From the NCBI GenBank assembly GCA_041228285.1, contig CP166133.1, positions 124,001 to 188,000 on the forward strand: a stretch of 64,000 nucleotides of DNA. The letters are read 5' to 3'. The stretch comes from Neisseriaceae bacterium CLB008 (GTDB taxonomy: Bacteria > Pseudomonadota > Gammaproteobacteria > Burkholderiales > Neisseriaceae). Positions 17,301-24,694 of the stretch are shown here, piece by piece. The position numbers and the translations under genes were made by a program. The first letter of the stretch is position 1. Each line of letters starts with the position of its first letter. A model generated the notes under the pieces. That model saw only the letters and a list, made by a program, of their open reading frames with translations. It was not told where the DNA came from and searched no databases.

Positions 17301-18227
17301 ATGAGAATCGTGATTGCATTGGGCGGCAACGCCATGTTGCGCCGAGGCGAGCCGCTAACCGCAGACAATCAGCGCCAAAATATCCGCATTGCCGCCAAGC
17401 AAATTGCCAGCGTAATGGCCGGCAACCAAGTGGTGGTGGCCCACGGTAATGGCCCACAGGTGGGTTTATTGGCTTTACAGAATGCGGCCTATAAAGAAGT
17501 GCCCAGCTATCCGCTAGACGTTTTAGGGGCGGAGTCGCAGGGGATGATTGGCTACATGATCGAGCAAGAATTAGGCAACCTGGTCAGCAAAGACGTGCTG
17601 TTTTCGACGCTATTGACCCAGGTTGAGGTTGATCGTGAAGATCCTGCCTTCTTGAATCCGACCAAGCCGATTGGGCCGGTTTACGAACAGGCCGTGGCCG
17701 AAAAATTGGCGGCAGAACGCGGTTGGCACATTGCCCCCGATGGCGACAAGTATCGCCAAGTCGTGGCCAGCCCGCGGCCGAAAGCCATCGTCAACATCAA
17801 GCCGATTAAATGGCTGGTAGAGCAAGGCTGTGTGGTGATTTGCGCCGGCGGCGGTGGGATTCCAACCTACCGCGATCCTAAAGGCTTGTTGCAGGGCGTG
17901 GAAGCGGTGATCGACAAAGACCTCTGCTCATCGCTCTTGGCCAGTGAAGTGAAGGCCGACCTATTCTTGATTGCGACCGACGTGAGCGGCGTATTCTTGG
18001 ATTGGGGTAAGCCTACCGAGAAAGCCATTGCCACCGTCAGCCCTGCTGAATTGAAAGGCATGGATTTTGCCGCCGGCTCTATGGGCCCGAAAGTGTTGGC
18101 CGCCTGTGAGTTTGTGGAAAACAGCGGTAACGATGCGGTGATTGGCTCTTTGGCCGATATTGAGGCCATCGTGGCCGGTACGGCAGGCACGCGCGTGAGC
18201 GCCAAGGCTAAGCTGACCTATCGTTAA
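17301..18227 (+). CDS. arcC: Carbamate kinase
   Basis: A 308-residue enzyme that transfers phosphate from carbamoyl phosphate to ADP, giving ATP, CO2 and ammonia: the energy-yielding step of the ADI pathway. Visible: [11 protein letters not shown] at the N-terminus, [11 protein letters not shown] near 46, [14 protein letters not shown] near 78, [12 protein letters not shown] near 182 and [12 protein letters not shown] near 228. AAGGA is upstream. A terminator separates it from arcB. Confidence 0.95.
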   Translation: MRIVIALGGNAMLRRGEPLTADNQRQNIRIAAKQIASVMAGNQVVVAHGNGPQVGLLALQNAAYKEVPSYPLDVLGAESQGMIGYMIEQELGNLVSKDVLFSTLLTQVEVDREDPAFLNPTKPIGPVYEQAVAEKLAAERGWHIAPDGDKYRQVVASPRPKAIVNIKPIKWLVEQGCVVICAGGGGIPTYRDPKGLLQGVEAVIDKDLCSSLLASEVKADLFLIATDVSGVFLDWGKPTEKAIATVSPAELKGMDFAAGSMGPKVLAACEFVENSGNDAVIGSLADIEAIVAGTAGTRVSAKAKLTYR

Positions 18228-18247
18228 GGGGTTTCTCAAGTACGAAG

Positions 18248-18277
18248 CGGATCGAGGCCTACTCGATCCGTTTTTTT
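18248..18277 (+). terminator. Terminator of arcDABC
   Basis: CGGATCGAG (18248-18256) pairs with CTCGATCCG (18262-18270) and seven T residues follow. Confidence 0.9.
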
Positions 18278-18337
18278 ATGGGTTTTCTTGAATCATGTTT
18301 ATAATGAGCGTTTTGAGCGTGGATGAGGTCGGTTGCG

Positions 18338-19579
18338 GTGAATCAAGTTGATGTGGTGGTGTTGGGCGCTGGTGCGGCGGGGATGATGTGTGCGGCTCAG
18401 GCGGGGCAAAAAGGTCTGTCGGTGCTGCTGCTGGACCACGCCAAAAAAATTGGCGAAAAAATCCGCATCTCAGGCGGTGGCCGCTGTAATTTTACCAACG
18501 ATCACCTCGATGGCCACGATGGCTCAGCCTATTTTGTGTCCGAGCAGCCACGATTTGTGCGCCACGCCTTGGCTCAATATCCTGCCGCGGCGTTTCAGGC
18601 GCTGTTGGCTCAGCATGGTGTGGCCACCCATGAAAAGCATAAAGGCCAATGGTTTTGCGATGAATCTGCTCAGCAGGTCGTGGCCGTGCTACAGGCTGAG
18701 TGCGCTCAAGGTGGGGTGATGTGGCAAACTGAATGCAGCATCGACAGCGTCACGGCGCTGCCAGAGGGCGGGGCGATGCGTTTTGCCGTCAGCACCAGTA
18801 AAGGCCTGTGGCATAGCCGCTTTGTGGTGGTGGCCACCGGCGGTCTGGCCGTACCAGCCATCGGTGCCACGGGCTTGGGCTATGAGTTGGCCAAGCAGTT
18901 TGGCCACACCGTGGTGACGCCCGAAGCCGCTTTGGTACCGCTGCGTTTTGAGGGTTGGGAGGCGCAAGGCTTACATGATTTAGCGGGCGTGTCCCTGCCG
19001 GTAGAAATCAGTACCCAAGAGGGAAAGCAAAGAATCACGTTTGCCGAGGATTTGCTGTTTCGACACAAAGGCCTCAGCGGCCCGGCCATTTTGCAAATTT
19101 CCAGCTATTGGCATAAAGGACAGCCGATCGCCATTGACTTATGCCCTGGCGTGGCCATGGCCGAGGCCTTGTGCGCGCACAAGCACGGCCAGAAAATTCA
19201 GCTAGACACCGCTGTGACGCAATTGGCTCCACAGCTGCCTAAGCGCCTGATCCAGCACTGGCTGGCCAGCCCCGACTATGTGGCCTACGGCAAGCATAAG
19301 TGGGCCGATGTGCCCAATCAGGTCTTGCAGGCCTTGGGCCAGAGCCTCAACGCATGGACGCTGTTGCCTAGCGGCAACGATGGCCATAAAAAGGCAGAAG
19401 TGACGCGCGGCGGTGTGTCGGTACGCGAACTGTCACCAAAAACCATGGCCAGTAAGCGCCAGCCAGGCCTATATTTTATTGGGGAAGTGGTGGACGTGAC
19501 CGGGTGGCTCGGAGGCTATAATTTTCAATGGGCCTGGGCATCGGCGGTGTGTGCGGCCAAAGCCTTGAGTGAGGCGTAA
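18338..19579 (+). CDS. NAD(P)/FAD-dependent oxidoreductase, HI0933/BaiN family
   Basis: A flavoprotein of about 413 residues from the HI0933/YhiN/BaiN family. The dinucleotide fold starts at once: VVVLGAGAAGMMCA. The family motif KIRISGGGRCNFTN lies near residue 45. VVATGGLAVPAIGATGLGYELAKQ near 170 and the C-terminal GLYFIGEVVDVTGWLGGYNFQWAWAS are hallmark segments. I prefer GTG 18338, which has GAGGT eight bases upstream and gives the usual short N-terminus; the in-frame ATG 18323 would add five residues and has a poor binding site. The physiological substrate of most family members is unknown. It stands alone, with a terminator on each side. Confidence 0.88.
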   Translation: MNQVDVVVLGAGAAGMMCAAQAGQKGLSVLLLDHAKKIGEKIRISGGGRCNFTNDHLDGHDGSAYFVSEQPRFVRHALAQYPAAAFQALLAQHGVATHEKHKGQWFCDESAQQVVAVLQAECAQGGVMWQTECSIDSVTALPEGGAMRFAVSTSKGLWHSRFVVVATGGLAVPAIGATGLGYELAKQFGHTVVTPEAALVPLRFEGWEAQGLHDLAGVSLPVEISTQEGKQRITFAEDLLFRHKGLSGPAILQISSYWHKGQPIAIDLCPGVAMAEALCAHKHGQKIQLDTAVTQLAPQLPKRLIQHWLASPDYVAYGKHKWADVPNQVLQALGQSLNAWTLLPSGNDGHKKAEVTRGGVSVRELSPKTMASKRQPGLYFIGEVVDVTGWLGGYNFQWAWASAVCAAKALSEA

Positions 19580-19591
19580 ACGGCAGACATA

Positions 19592-19617
19592 AAAATACCC
19601 TCGTGAGAGGGTATTTT
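19592..19617. terminator. Bidirectional terminator between convergent genes
   Basis: AAAATACCCTC (19592-19602) pairs with GAGGGTATTTT (19607-19617) around GTGA. T-runs on both strands suit both the flavoprotein gene and the convergent lipoprotein gene. Confidence 0.85.
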
Positions 19618-19635
19618 ATTGGGCGCGTACGCTAA

Positions 19636-19986
19636 TTACTTAGAAAGAGCGTCTTTTGCTTTGTCAGCAGTCGCGTCGATTGACTCTTTAGCAGAGTCAG
19701 CGGCATCTTTAACAGAATCAACGGCATTGCTGGCGGCTTCTTTAGCAGCATCAACGGTGTTTTGCGCTTCAGTTTTAGCAGCTTCTGCATTTGCGTCAAC
19801 GGCAGCTTCAGTTGCTTCTACAGCTTCTTCAGTTGCTTGAGTAGCTTCAGCGCCAGTTTCAGTTGCTTCAGGTGCAACTTCAGTTGCTTCTACAGCTTCA
19901 GGAGCAGCTTCTTCTGCAGTTTTGTCAGCTTGTGAACAAGCAGTTAATGCCAATGCGAACAATGCGGTAGCCAAGATTTTTTTCAT
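19636..19986 (-). CDS. Small Ala/Glu-rich lipoprotein with LEA-like helical repeats
   Basis: A 116-residue lipoprotein: signal with lipobox LTAC (Cys17), start at 19986 with AGGAATG upstream. After the Cys the protein is almost only A, E, T, V, D, K and S. The middle part (20-75) consists of EAVEATE-type repeats, encoded by repeated GCAACTGAAG-like codon runs on the coding strand. The last 45 residues are 11-residue amphipathic repeats such as DAAKEAASNAV, DSVKDAADSAK and ESIDATADKAK, as in LEA-type proteins. It is probably tethered to a membrane as a long helix or disordered rod. Function unknown; the repeats may vary in number between strains. Confidence 0.85.
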   Translation of the reverse strand: MKKILATALFALALTACSQADKTAEEAAPEAVEATEVAPEATETGAEATQATEEAVEATEAAVDANAEAAKTEAQNTVDAAKEAASNAVDSVKDAADSAKESIDATADKAKDALSK

Positions 19987-20439
19987 GATGCACATTCCTT
20001 TAGTTGAATTAACGAACTGCCCAATGGACATTGGATAATGTGTGAATTAGGGCATAGAAGAATTATAAACTTTTTCTACACAAAAGCCACATTAACCGCC
20101 ACTTGGACCCCCCTATCTTATGCTAAATAGGCAAATTTAGCGAATTTAGATGCCTGTTAAGATAGGTTTTTCTGACTTTTGCTCAAAGCTTGACTTTAAA
20201 GGTCCTACGAAAAAAATAAACGACGTCTATTTATGTGGCGTGCCCAGAGTAAAATAGCCCAGCCCGAGCCGCCTGAGGCGTAGATGCTGAGGGAATAACC
20301 GTCTGGTTTTGCTGGAGTTAAATAGGCCGATGGCGTATTTTGCGCTCAGTCAGGCCAGCTATATTTTTAGAGTTTGATTTAAAAATAAGTAAATTTTTTT
20401 TTGATTCAAAAAAGATGTAAAAAAAAGTGTATCTTTTTG
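19987..20439. other. Gene-free region upstream of the lipoprotein and tRNA-Lys
   Basis: About 450 bp with no convincing ORF. It must hold the promoter of the minus-strand lipoprotein. Its main visible structure is a long imperfect hairpin at 20112-20166 listed separately. The last 80 bp are very A/T-rich with A-tracts just before the tRNA promoter, resembling an UP-type element. Confidence 0.55.
20112..20171 (+). other. Long structured inverted repeat followed by T-run
   Basis: CCTATCTTA (20112-20120) pairs perfectly with TAAGATAGG (20158-20166). Inside, AGGCA (20129-20133) pairs with TGCCT (20151-20155), and a smaller AAATT/AATTT pair lies at the tip. Five T residues follow (20167-20171). 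It looks like a terminator or the 3' end of a small RNA, but no gene precedes it on this strand. Confidence 0.4.
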
Positions 20440-20468
20440 TTGACAAGTCGAATCGAGACCTATAGAAT
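20440..20468 (+). promoter_or_regulatory. Promoter of tRNA-Lys
   Basis: A perfect TTGACA (20440-20445), 17 bp spacer and TAGAAT (20463-20468, five of six). An A/T-rich tract lies directly upstream, as is common for strong stable-RNA promoters. Confidence 0.8.
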
Positions 20469-20489
20469 TCGCTTTCTCTTGATGAGCAA

Positions 20490-20565
20490 GGGTCGTTAGC
20501 TCAGCTGGTAGAGCAGCGGACTTTTAATCCGTTGGTCGATGGTTCGAATCCATCACGACCCACCA
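20490..20565 (+). tRNA. tRNA-Lys (anticodon TTT)
   Basis: A 76-nt cloverleaf including an encoded CCA. The acceptor stem is GGGTCGT with ACGACCC, the D-arm AGCTCAGCTGGTAGAGC, the T-loop GTTCGAATC. The anticodon loop CTTTTAA has TTT at 20523-20525. A promoter and terminator flank it, so it is a single-gene unit. Confidence 0.97.
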
Positions 20566-20571
20566 GAACAT

Positions 20572-20607
20572 AGAAAAAGCCACTCAGATTACTGAGTGGC
20601 TTTTTCT
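20572..20607 (+). terminator. Terminator after tRNA-Lys
   Basis: A 16-bp perfect inverted repeat: AGAAAAAGCCACTCAG (20572-20587) with CTGAGTGGCTTTTTCT (20592-20607), T-run within the 3' arm. Confidence 0.9.
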
Positions 20608-20760
20608 ATGGCTGCGTTGCGCTATTTGTTTTTTACAGGACAATAGACTACTCTAGAGGCAGTCTGATTCTGGCGCCGCCCAGCCCTCAATGTCGGTGTG
20701 GGCCGCCTCTCCTTACCTCATGTCTATTCTGGCCTTTTTAAGGCCTGAACGTTAGGAACA

Positions 20761-22323
20761 ATGAAGAAAAAATTGAGCTACGTTATTCTGTTTATCATCG
20801 TCTTTATTCTGGCCTCGTTGCTGTCTGTTTACGGGTATGGGGTGTTCGCCAAGCAGGTTAAGGGCGAGCCCAGCCACGTTTTATCTATGGATGAGCAGGC
20901 GCTGACCACCCTGGACAAGGCACTACAGCCCTTGATCGCGGCCCATCCAGGCCAAAGTGGTCTGGTGATGCTGCAAGACAATCTCGATGCGTTCGCGGTG
21001 CGCGCCTTAAGTGCCCGTGAGGCGGGCCGAAGCCTGGATTTACAGTATTATATTTGGCACGACGACCTCACCGGTAAACTGTTGGGCCAAGAACTATTGG
21101 CCGCGGCCGATCGCGGCGTTCGGGTGCGCTTACTGTTGGACGACATCACCACCCATAACCGCAGCAGCATGCTCAGCGCCTTAACTCGCCATCCCAATAT
21201 CAGCATCCGCATCTTTAACCCTACGCGTGCGCGTGACACTGGCTTTAAGCGTGGCATGGAGCTGGCCTTGAGGGTCTTGAGCGCCAATCGACGCATGCAC
21301 AATAAGGCATGGATTGCCGACAATCAAGTGGCCATCGTGGGTGGACGCAATATTGGCGACGAATATTTTGACGCCTCTCCCCACATTAATTTTTTCGACA
21401 TGGACATCTTAGTCGGTGGCAAAGCCGTTGCCGAAGCTTCAGCCATCTTTGATGAGTATTGGAACAGCGATGCAGTGATTCCGCTGTCGGCTTTGGTGAC
21501 GGCGCCGGAAAATGCCTTACTTAAGCTGCGTACCGAAGTGGCCAAGCAGGCGCAAGGATTGGAAGCCTTGCCCTATATACAAGAACTGCGCCAAGCAAAA
21601 AGCGTACACACTTTGTTTCAAGGCCAAACGCCGGTGTATTGGACAGAGCACGTACGCGTGGTCTCTGACCCCGTTGGTAAGGCCAAAGGCGAAGACCGCG
21701 AGCGCTGGCTTTTGGGTACGCTCTTAGCCGAGTGGGGGCGTGCACGTGAAGATTTAAAAATCATTTCGCCGTATTTTGTACCCAGCCAGGCGGGCGTGAA
21801 TATGTTTGAACAGCTCAGCACCCGTGGCGTCGCCGTCAGCGTCTTGACCAATTCCCTAGCCGCCACCGACGTGTTGGCCGTACACGGGGGCTATGCACCG
21901 TATCGATTGCCGCTGCTGGCTCAAGGCGTGAAGCTGTTTGAGCTGAAGCCGTTTGCCGATCGGCCGCGCAAAAATCTATTCGGGTCTAGCGGCGCCAGCC
22001 TACACACGAAAGCTTTCGTGGTCGATCATCAGGTGGGTTTTGTCGGTTCGTTTAACTTTGATCCCCGTTCGGCGATTTGGAATACCGAAATGGGGGTGAT
22101 CTTTACCGAGCCGACCATGGTGAAGCTGCTGGAGCAGGAGTTCGCCAAGCTCACCAGCCCCAATGCCAGCTATGCCGTGAGCGCCCCTGAAGGTAAGCTG
22201 CGCTGGCAGGACGACAGCGATGGCCAAGAGCCAAAAGAGTGGGACAAAGAGCCGGAATCACGCTGGTGGCAGCGTTGGACGGCGACCATCATCAGCTGGT
22301 TGCCGCTTGAATCACAGCTGTAA
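20761..22323 (+). CDS. Phospholipase D-family protein (ClsC-like cardiolipin synthase)
   Basis: A 520-residue protein with an N-terminal membrane anchor (residues 5-27) and two PLD catalytic HKD motifs: HNKAWIADNQVAIVGGRN near 180 and HTKAFVVDHQVGFVGSFN near 414. Two motifs in one chain give one complete PLD active site. LQYYIWHDDLTGK near 95 and the layout resemble E. coli ClsC (YmdC), which makes cardiolipin from phosphatidylglycerol and phosphatidylethanolamine. A plain phospholipase D is the alternative. AGGAAC precedes the start. The gene is monocistronic between tRNA-Lys and phoX. Confidence 0.85.
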   Translation: MKKKLSYVILFIIVFILASLLSVYGYGVFAKQVKGEPSHVLSMDEQALTTLDKALQPLIAAHPGQSGLVMLQDNLDAFAVRALSAREAGRSLDLQYYIWHDDLTGKLLGQELLAAADRGVRVRLLLDDITTHNRSSMLSALTRHPNISIRIFNPTRARDTGFKRGMELALRVLSANRRMHNKAWIADNQVAIVGGRNIGDEYFDASPHINFFDMDILVGGKAVAEASAIFDEYWNSDAVIPLSALVTAPENALLKLRTEVAKQAQGLEALPYIQELRQAKSVHTLFQGQTPVYWTEHVRVVSDPVGKAKGEDRERWLLGTLLAEWGRAREDLKIISPYFVPSQAGVNMFEQLSTRGVAVSVLTNSLAATDVLAVHGGYAPYRLPLLAQGVKLFELKPFADRPRKNLFGSSGASLHTKAFVVDHQVGFVGSFNFDPRSAIWNTEMGVIFTEPTMVKLLEQEFAKLTSPNASYAVSAPEGKLRWQDDSDGQEPKEWDKEPESRWWQRWTATIISWLPLESQL

Positions 22324-22347
22324 ACGCACGTGATTATTTTATGAATG

Positions 22348-22373
22348 GCCGCCCTTAATGGGCGGCTATTTTT
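22348..22373 (+). terminator. Terminator after the PLD-family gene
   Basis: GCCGCCC (22348-22354) pairs with GGGCGGC (22360-22366) and a T-rich stretch follows. Confidence 0.8.
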
Positions 22374-22386
22374 ATGCCGCTGAAGA

Positions 22387-22404
22387 GTGTCACAAAACCG
22401 TCAT
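22387..22404 (+). promoter_or_regulatory. Pho-box-like site upstream of phoX
   Basis: Two seven-base repeats, GTGTCAC and CCGTCAT, are separated by AAAA, the 11-bp periodicity of PhoB boxes (CTGTCAT-N4-CTGTCAC). A third partial copy, TTGTCAC, is at 22420-22426. It lies about 80 bp before the PhoX start. A related motif lies before pstS. Confidence 0.65.
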
Positions 22405-22481
22405 CAAATTGAGATGGTTTTGTCACAATTAGCGTTTAGGCTATGCCCATTATTCGGCTTTATCTTTTGGGAGTAGTGGGC

Positions 22482-24449
22482 ATGTCACGCATTAAAAATT
22501 CATCGTTAAAACACGTGTCGGCAGACCAAGTCAGCAACGACACGACTAACTCGGTCTTTTCCACCGTTTGGCAAACCCGTTTGTCGCGTCGCCATATGCT
22601 ACAGGCCAGCGGTGCCTTAGGCCTGAGTGCTTATGTGCCTCAGGTATTGGCGCAACAGCTAGGTGGTCAAAGTGCGGTAGGCGGCCATGGCGTACCCAGC
22701 CTTGGCTTTAAACCGGTGCCATTCTCGGCCGAAGACACGGTGGTGGTGCCCGAAGGTTATCGCGCTCAAGCGTTTTATCGCTGGGGCGATCCTGTTGGTT
22801 TGCCAGGCTATATGCCGGCGTTTAAGCCAGACGGCAGCAATACCACGCTAGAGCAGGCTGCTCAGGCTGGCATGAATCATGACGGCATGTCTTACTTTTC
22901 CTTGCCTCTAGGCGGCGACAGCGCCGAGCATGGCTTGTTGGCCATGAATCATGAATACGTCGATTTGGGCCTGTTGTATCCAGACGGCGAGGCTCGTTGG
23001 GATTTGAATAAGGCGCGTAAATCACAGAACGCCATGGGGGTGTCGGTGGTGGAAGTGCAAAAAGGCAATGGCCAGTGGCGCATCGTGCCGAATTCGCGCT
23101 ACGCGCGCCGCATTACCCCCGCCACGCCCATGAATTTAAGCGGCCCGGCCAAAGGCCACCCTTTAATGCGTACTGCGGCAGACAAGCGCGGTGAGAAGGT
23201 GTTGGGCACCATGCAAAACTGCGCCAATGGCCAAACCCCGTGGGGGACGTACTTAACCTGTGAAGAAAACTGGTCAGATATTTTTGTGAAGGCCAGCGGT
23301 GACATGACGCCCTTGGAAAAACGCTATGGCATCGCCACTAAAGACAGTGGCTACCGCTGGTCGGAAGTGGATGAGCGCTTTGACGTATTGAAAAACCCAA
23401 ACGAGCCGAATCGTTTTGGCTGGGTGGTCGAGATTGATCCGTTTAATCCTAAGTCCACGCCGGTGAAACACACTGCTTTAGGCCGCATCAAGCATGAAGG
23501 CGCCACCATGGCGGTGGCACCAGATGGGCGCGTGGTGGTGTATATGGGCGACGATCAGAAGTTTGAGTACATTTATAAGTTTGTCAGCGCCAAGGTGTAC
23601 CAACCCAGCAACCGCGCCGCCAATATGCGCCTGTTGGAAGAGGGGACTTTATACGTGGCCAAGTTTAACGAAGATGGTTCAGGTAGCTGGCTGCCTTTAG
23701 TGTTCGGCCAAGGCCCATTGACCAGCGCCAACGGCTTTAATGATCAGGGCGAGGTGTTGATTAATACGCGCCGCGCCGCCGACCTAGTGGGCGCCACTAA
23801 AATGGATCGCCCCGAGTGGATTGCGGTGGACCCAAATCGCCCTGGTAGCGTGTACTGCACCCTGACCAATAATAACGACCGCGGTAAAGAAGGCAAACCT
23901 GGCGCCGATGCGGCCAATCCACGGGTGAATAACCTGTTTGGCCACATCATTCATTGGCAGGAAGACCAAGCCAACGTGGCGCAGCTGAGCTTTAAATGGG
24001 ATATTTTGGCCTTAGGCGGCAGTCCGTTTGCGCAAAAAGCCGAGCATAAGGGCAATCATTTAGGCGATGCCTTTGGCAGCCCTGATGGTCTAAGCTTCGA
24101 TCACCGCGGCGTATTGTGGGTGCAAACCGACGTGTCTTCCTCAACCTTAAACCTCAAAGACTATGCCGGCATGGGCAATAACCAAATGTTGGCGGTGGTG
24201 CCAGAAACCGGAGAGTTTAAGCGCTTTTTAACTGGGCCGAACGGTGCAGAAGTGACGGGCATTGCCTTTACGCCCGATAACCGGACCTTGTTCATCAATA
24301 TTCAGCACCCGGGTGAGCCAGCAGATGGCCCGTCGGATCACCTTAACCCTAAAGGCATTTCCAGTTGGCCAGAAGGCGCGAGCGGTGGCCGCCCTCGCTC
24401 GGCTACGGTGGTGATTCAAAAGCTCGATGGCGGCATCATCGGCTCGTAA
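22482..24449 (+). CDS. phoX: PhoX-family alkaline phosphatase with Tat signal
   Basis: A 655-residue exported phosphatase of the PhoX (DUF839) family, which uses calcium and iron and is unrelated to PhoA. ATG 22482 has GGGAG eight bases upstream. A twin-arginine signal, LSRRHMLQASGALGLSAYVP, lies near residues 36-55, so export uses Tat, whose genes are at 58.2-59.8 kb. Family segments include MNHDGMSYFSLP near 128, GVSVVEVQ near 184, CANGQTPWGTYLTCEENW near 249, KHEGATMAVAPDGRVVVYMGDD near 336 and FGSPDGLSFDHRGVLWVQTD near 530. The Pho-box-like site upstream points to phosphate-starvation control. Confidence 0.9.
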   Translation: MSRIKNSSLKHVSADQVSNDTTNSVFSTVWQTRLSRRHMLQASGALGLSAYVPQVLAQQLGGQSAVGGHGVPSLGFKPVPFSAEDTVVVPEGYRAQAFYRWGDPVGLPGYMPAFKPDGSNTTLEQAAQAGMNHDGMSYFSLPLGGDSAEHGLLAMNHEYVDLGLLYPDGEARWDLNKARKSQNAMGVSVVEVQKGNGQWRIVPNSRYARRITPATPMNLSGPAKGHPLMRTAADKRGEKVLGTMQNCANGQTPWGTYLTCEENWSDIFVKASGDMTPLEKRYGIATKDSGYRWSEVDERFDVLKNPNEPNRFGWVVEIDPFNPKSTPVKHTALGRIKHEGATMAVAPDGRVVVYMGDDQKFEYIYKFVSAKVYQPSNRAANMRLLEEGTLYVAKFNEDGSGSWLPLVFGQGPLTSANGFNDQGEVLINTRRAADLVGATKMDRPEWIAVDPNRPGSVYCTLTNNNDRGKEGKPGADAANPRVNNLFGHIIHWQEDQANVAQLSFKWDILALGGSPFAQKAEHKGNHLGDAFGSPDGLSFDHRGVLWVQTDVSSSTLNLKDYAGMGNNQMLAVVPETGEFKRFLTGPNGAEVTGIAFTPDNRTLFINIQHPGEPADGPSDHLNPKGISSWPEGASGGRPRSATVVIQKLDGGIIGS

Positions 24450-24494
24450 TGCACGGCAGTGGCCATGTGGCCACAGTGATTATTGACTTAAGTT

Positions 24495-24532
24495 AATCGC
24501 ACGCATGTTTCCGACATGGGTGCGATTTTTTT
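24495..24532 (+). terminator. Terminator after phoX
   Basis: AATCGCACGCATGT (24495-24508) pairs with ACATGGGTGCGATT (24514-24527) with a single mismatch, and a seven-base T-run ends at 24532. Confidence 0.88.
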
Positions 24533-24604
24533 AGGTGTTTGATTTTAAATGTAGACATTATGTGGGTCATTGTTTTTAAACAACTTAACTTTATGCCGTT
24601 TCGA

Positions 24605-24634
24605 TTGACAATGGCCTAGGCGAACCTCTATAAA
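24605..24634 (+). promoter_or_regulatory. Promoter of cstA
   Basis: A perfect TTGACA (24605-24610), 18-bp spacer and TATAAA (24629-24634). The start codon is 61 bp downstream. Confidence 0.75.
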
Positions 24635-24694
24635 GTAAAAGAAGTATTAATCAGGCATTTTTTAAACTTAACCATGTAAGCAAGGAGCATCTCA

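Noticed and set aside
19740-19930. Short tandem repeats resembling a CRISPR-like array
   Set aside because: The period follows codons of the Ala/Glu-rich lipoprotein; there are no spacers and no cas genes.
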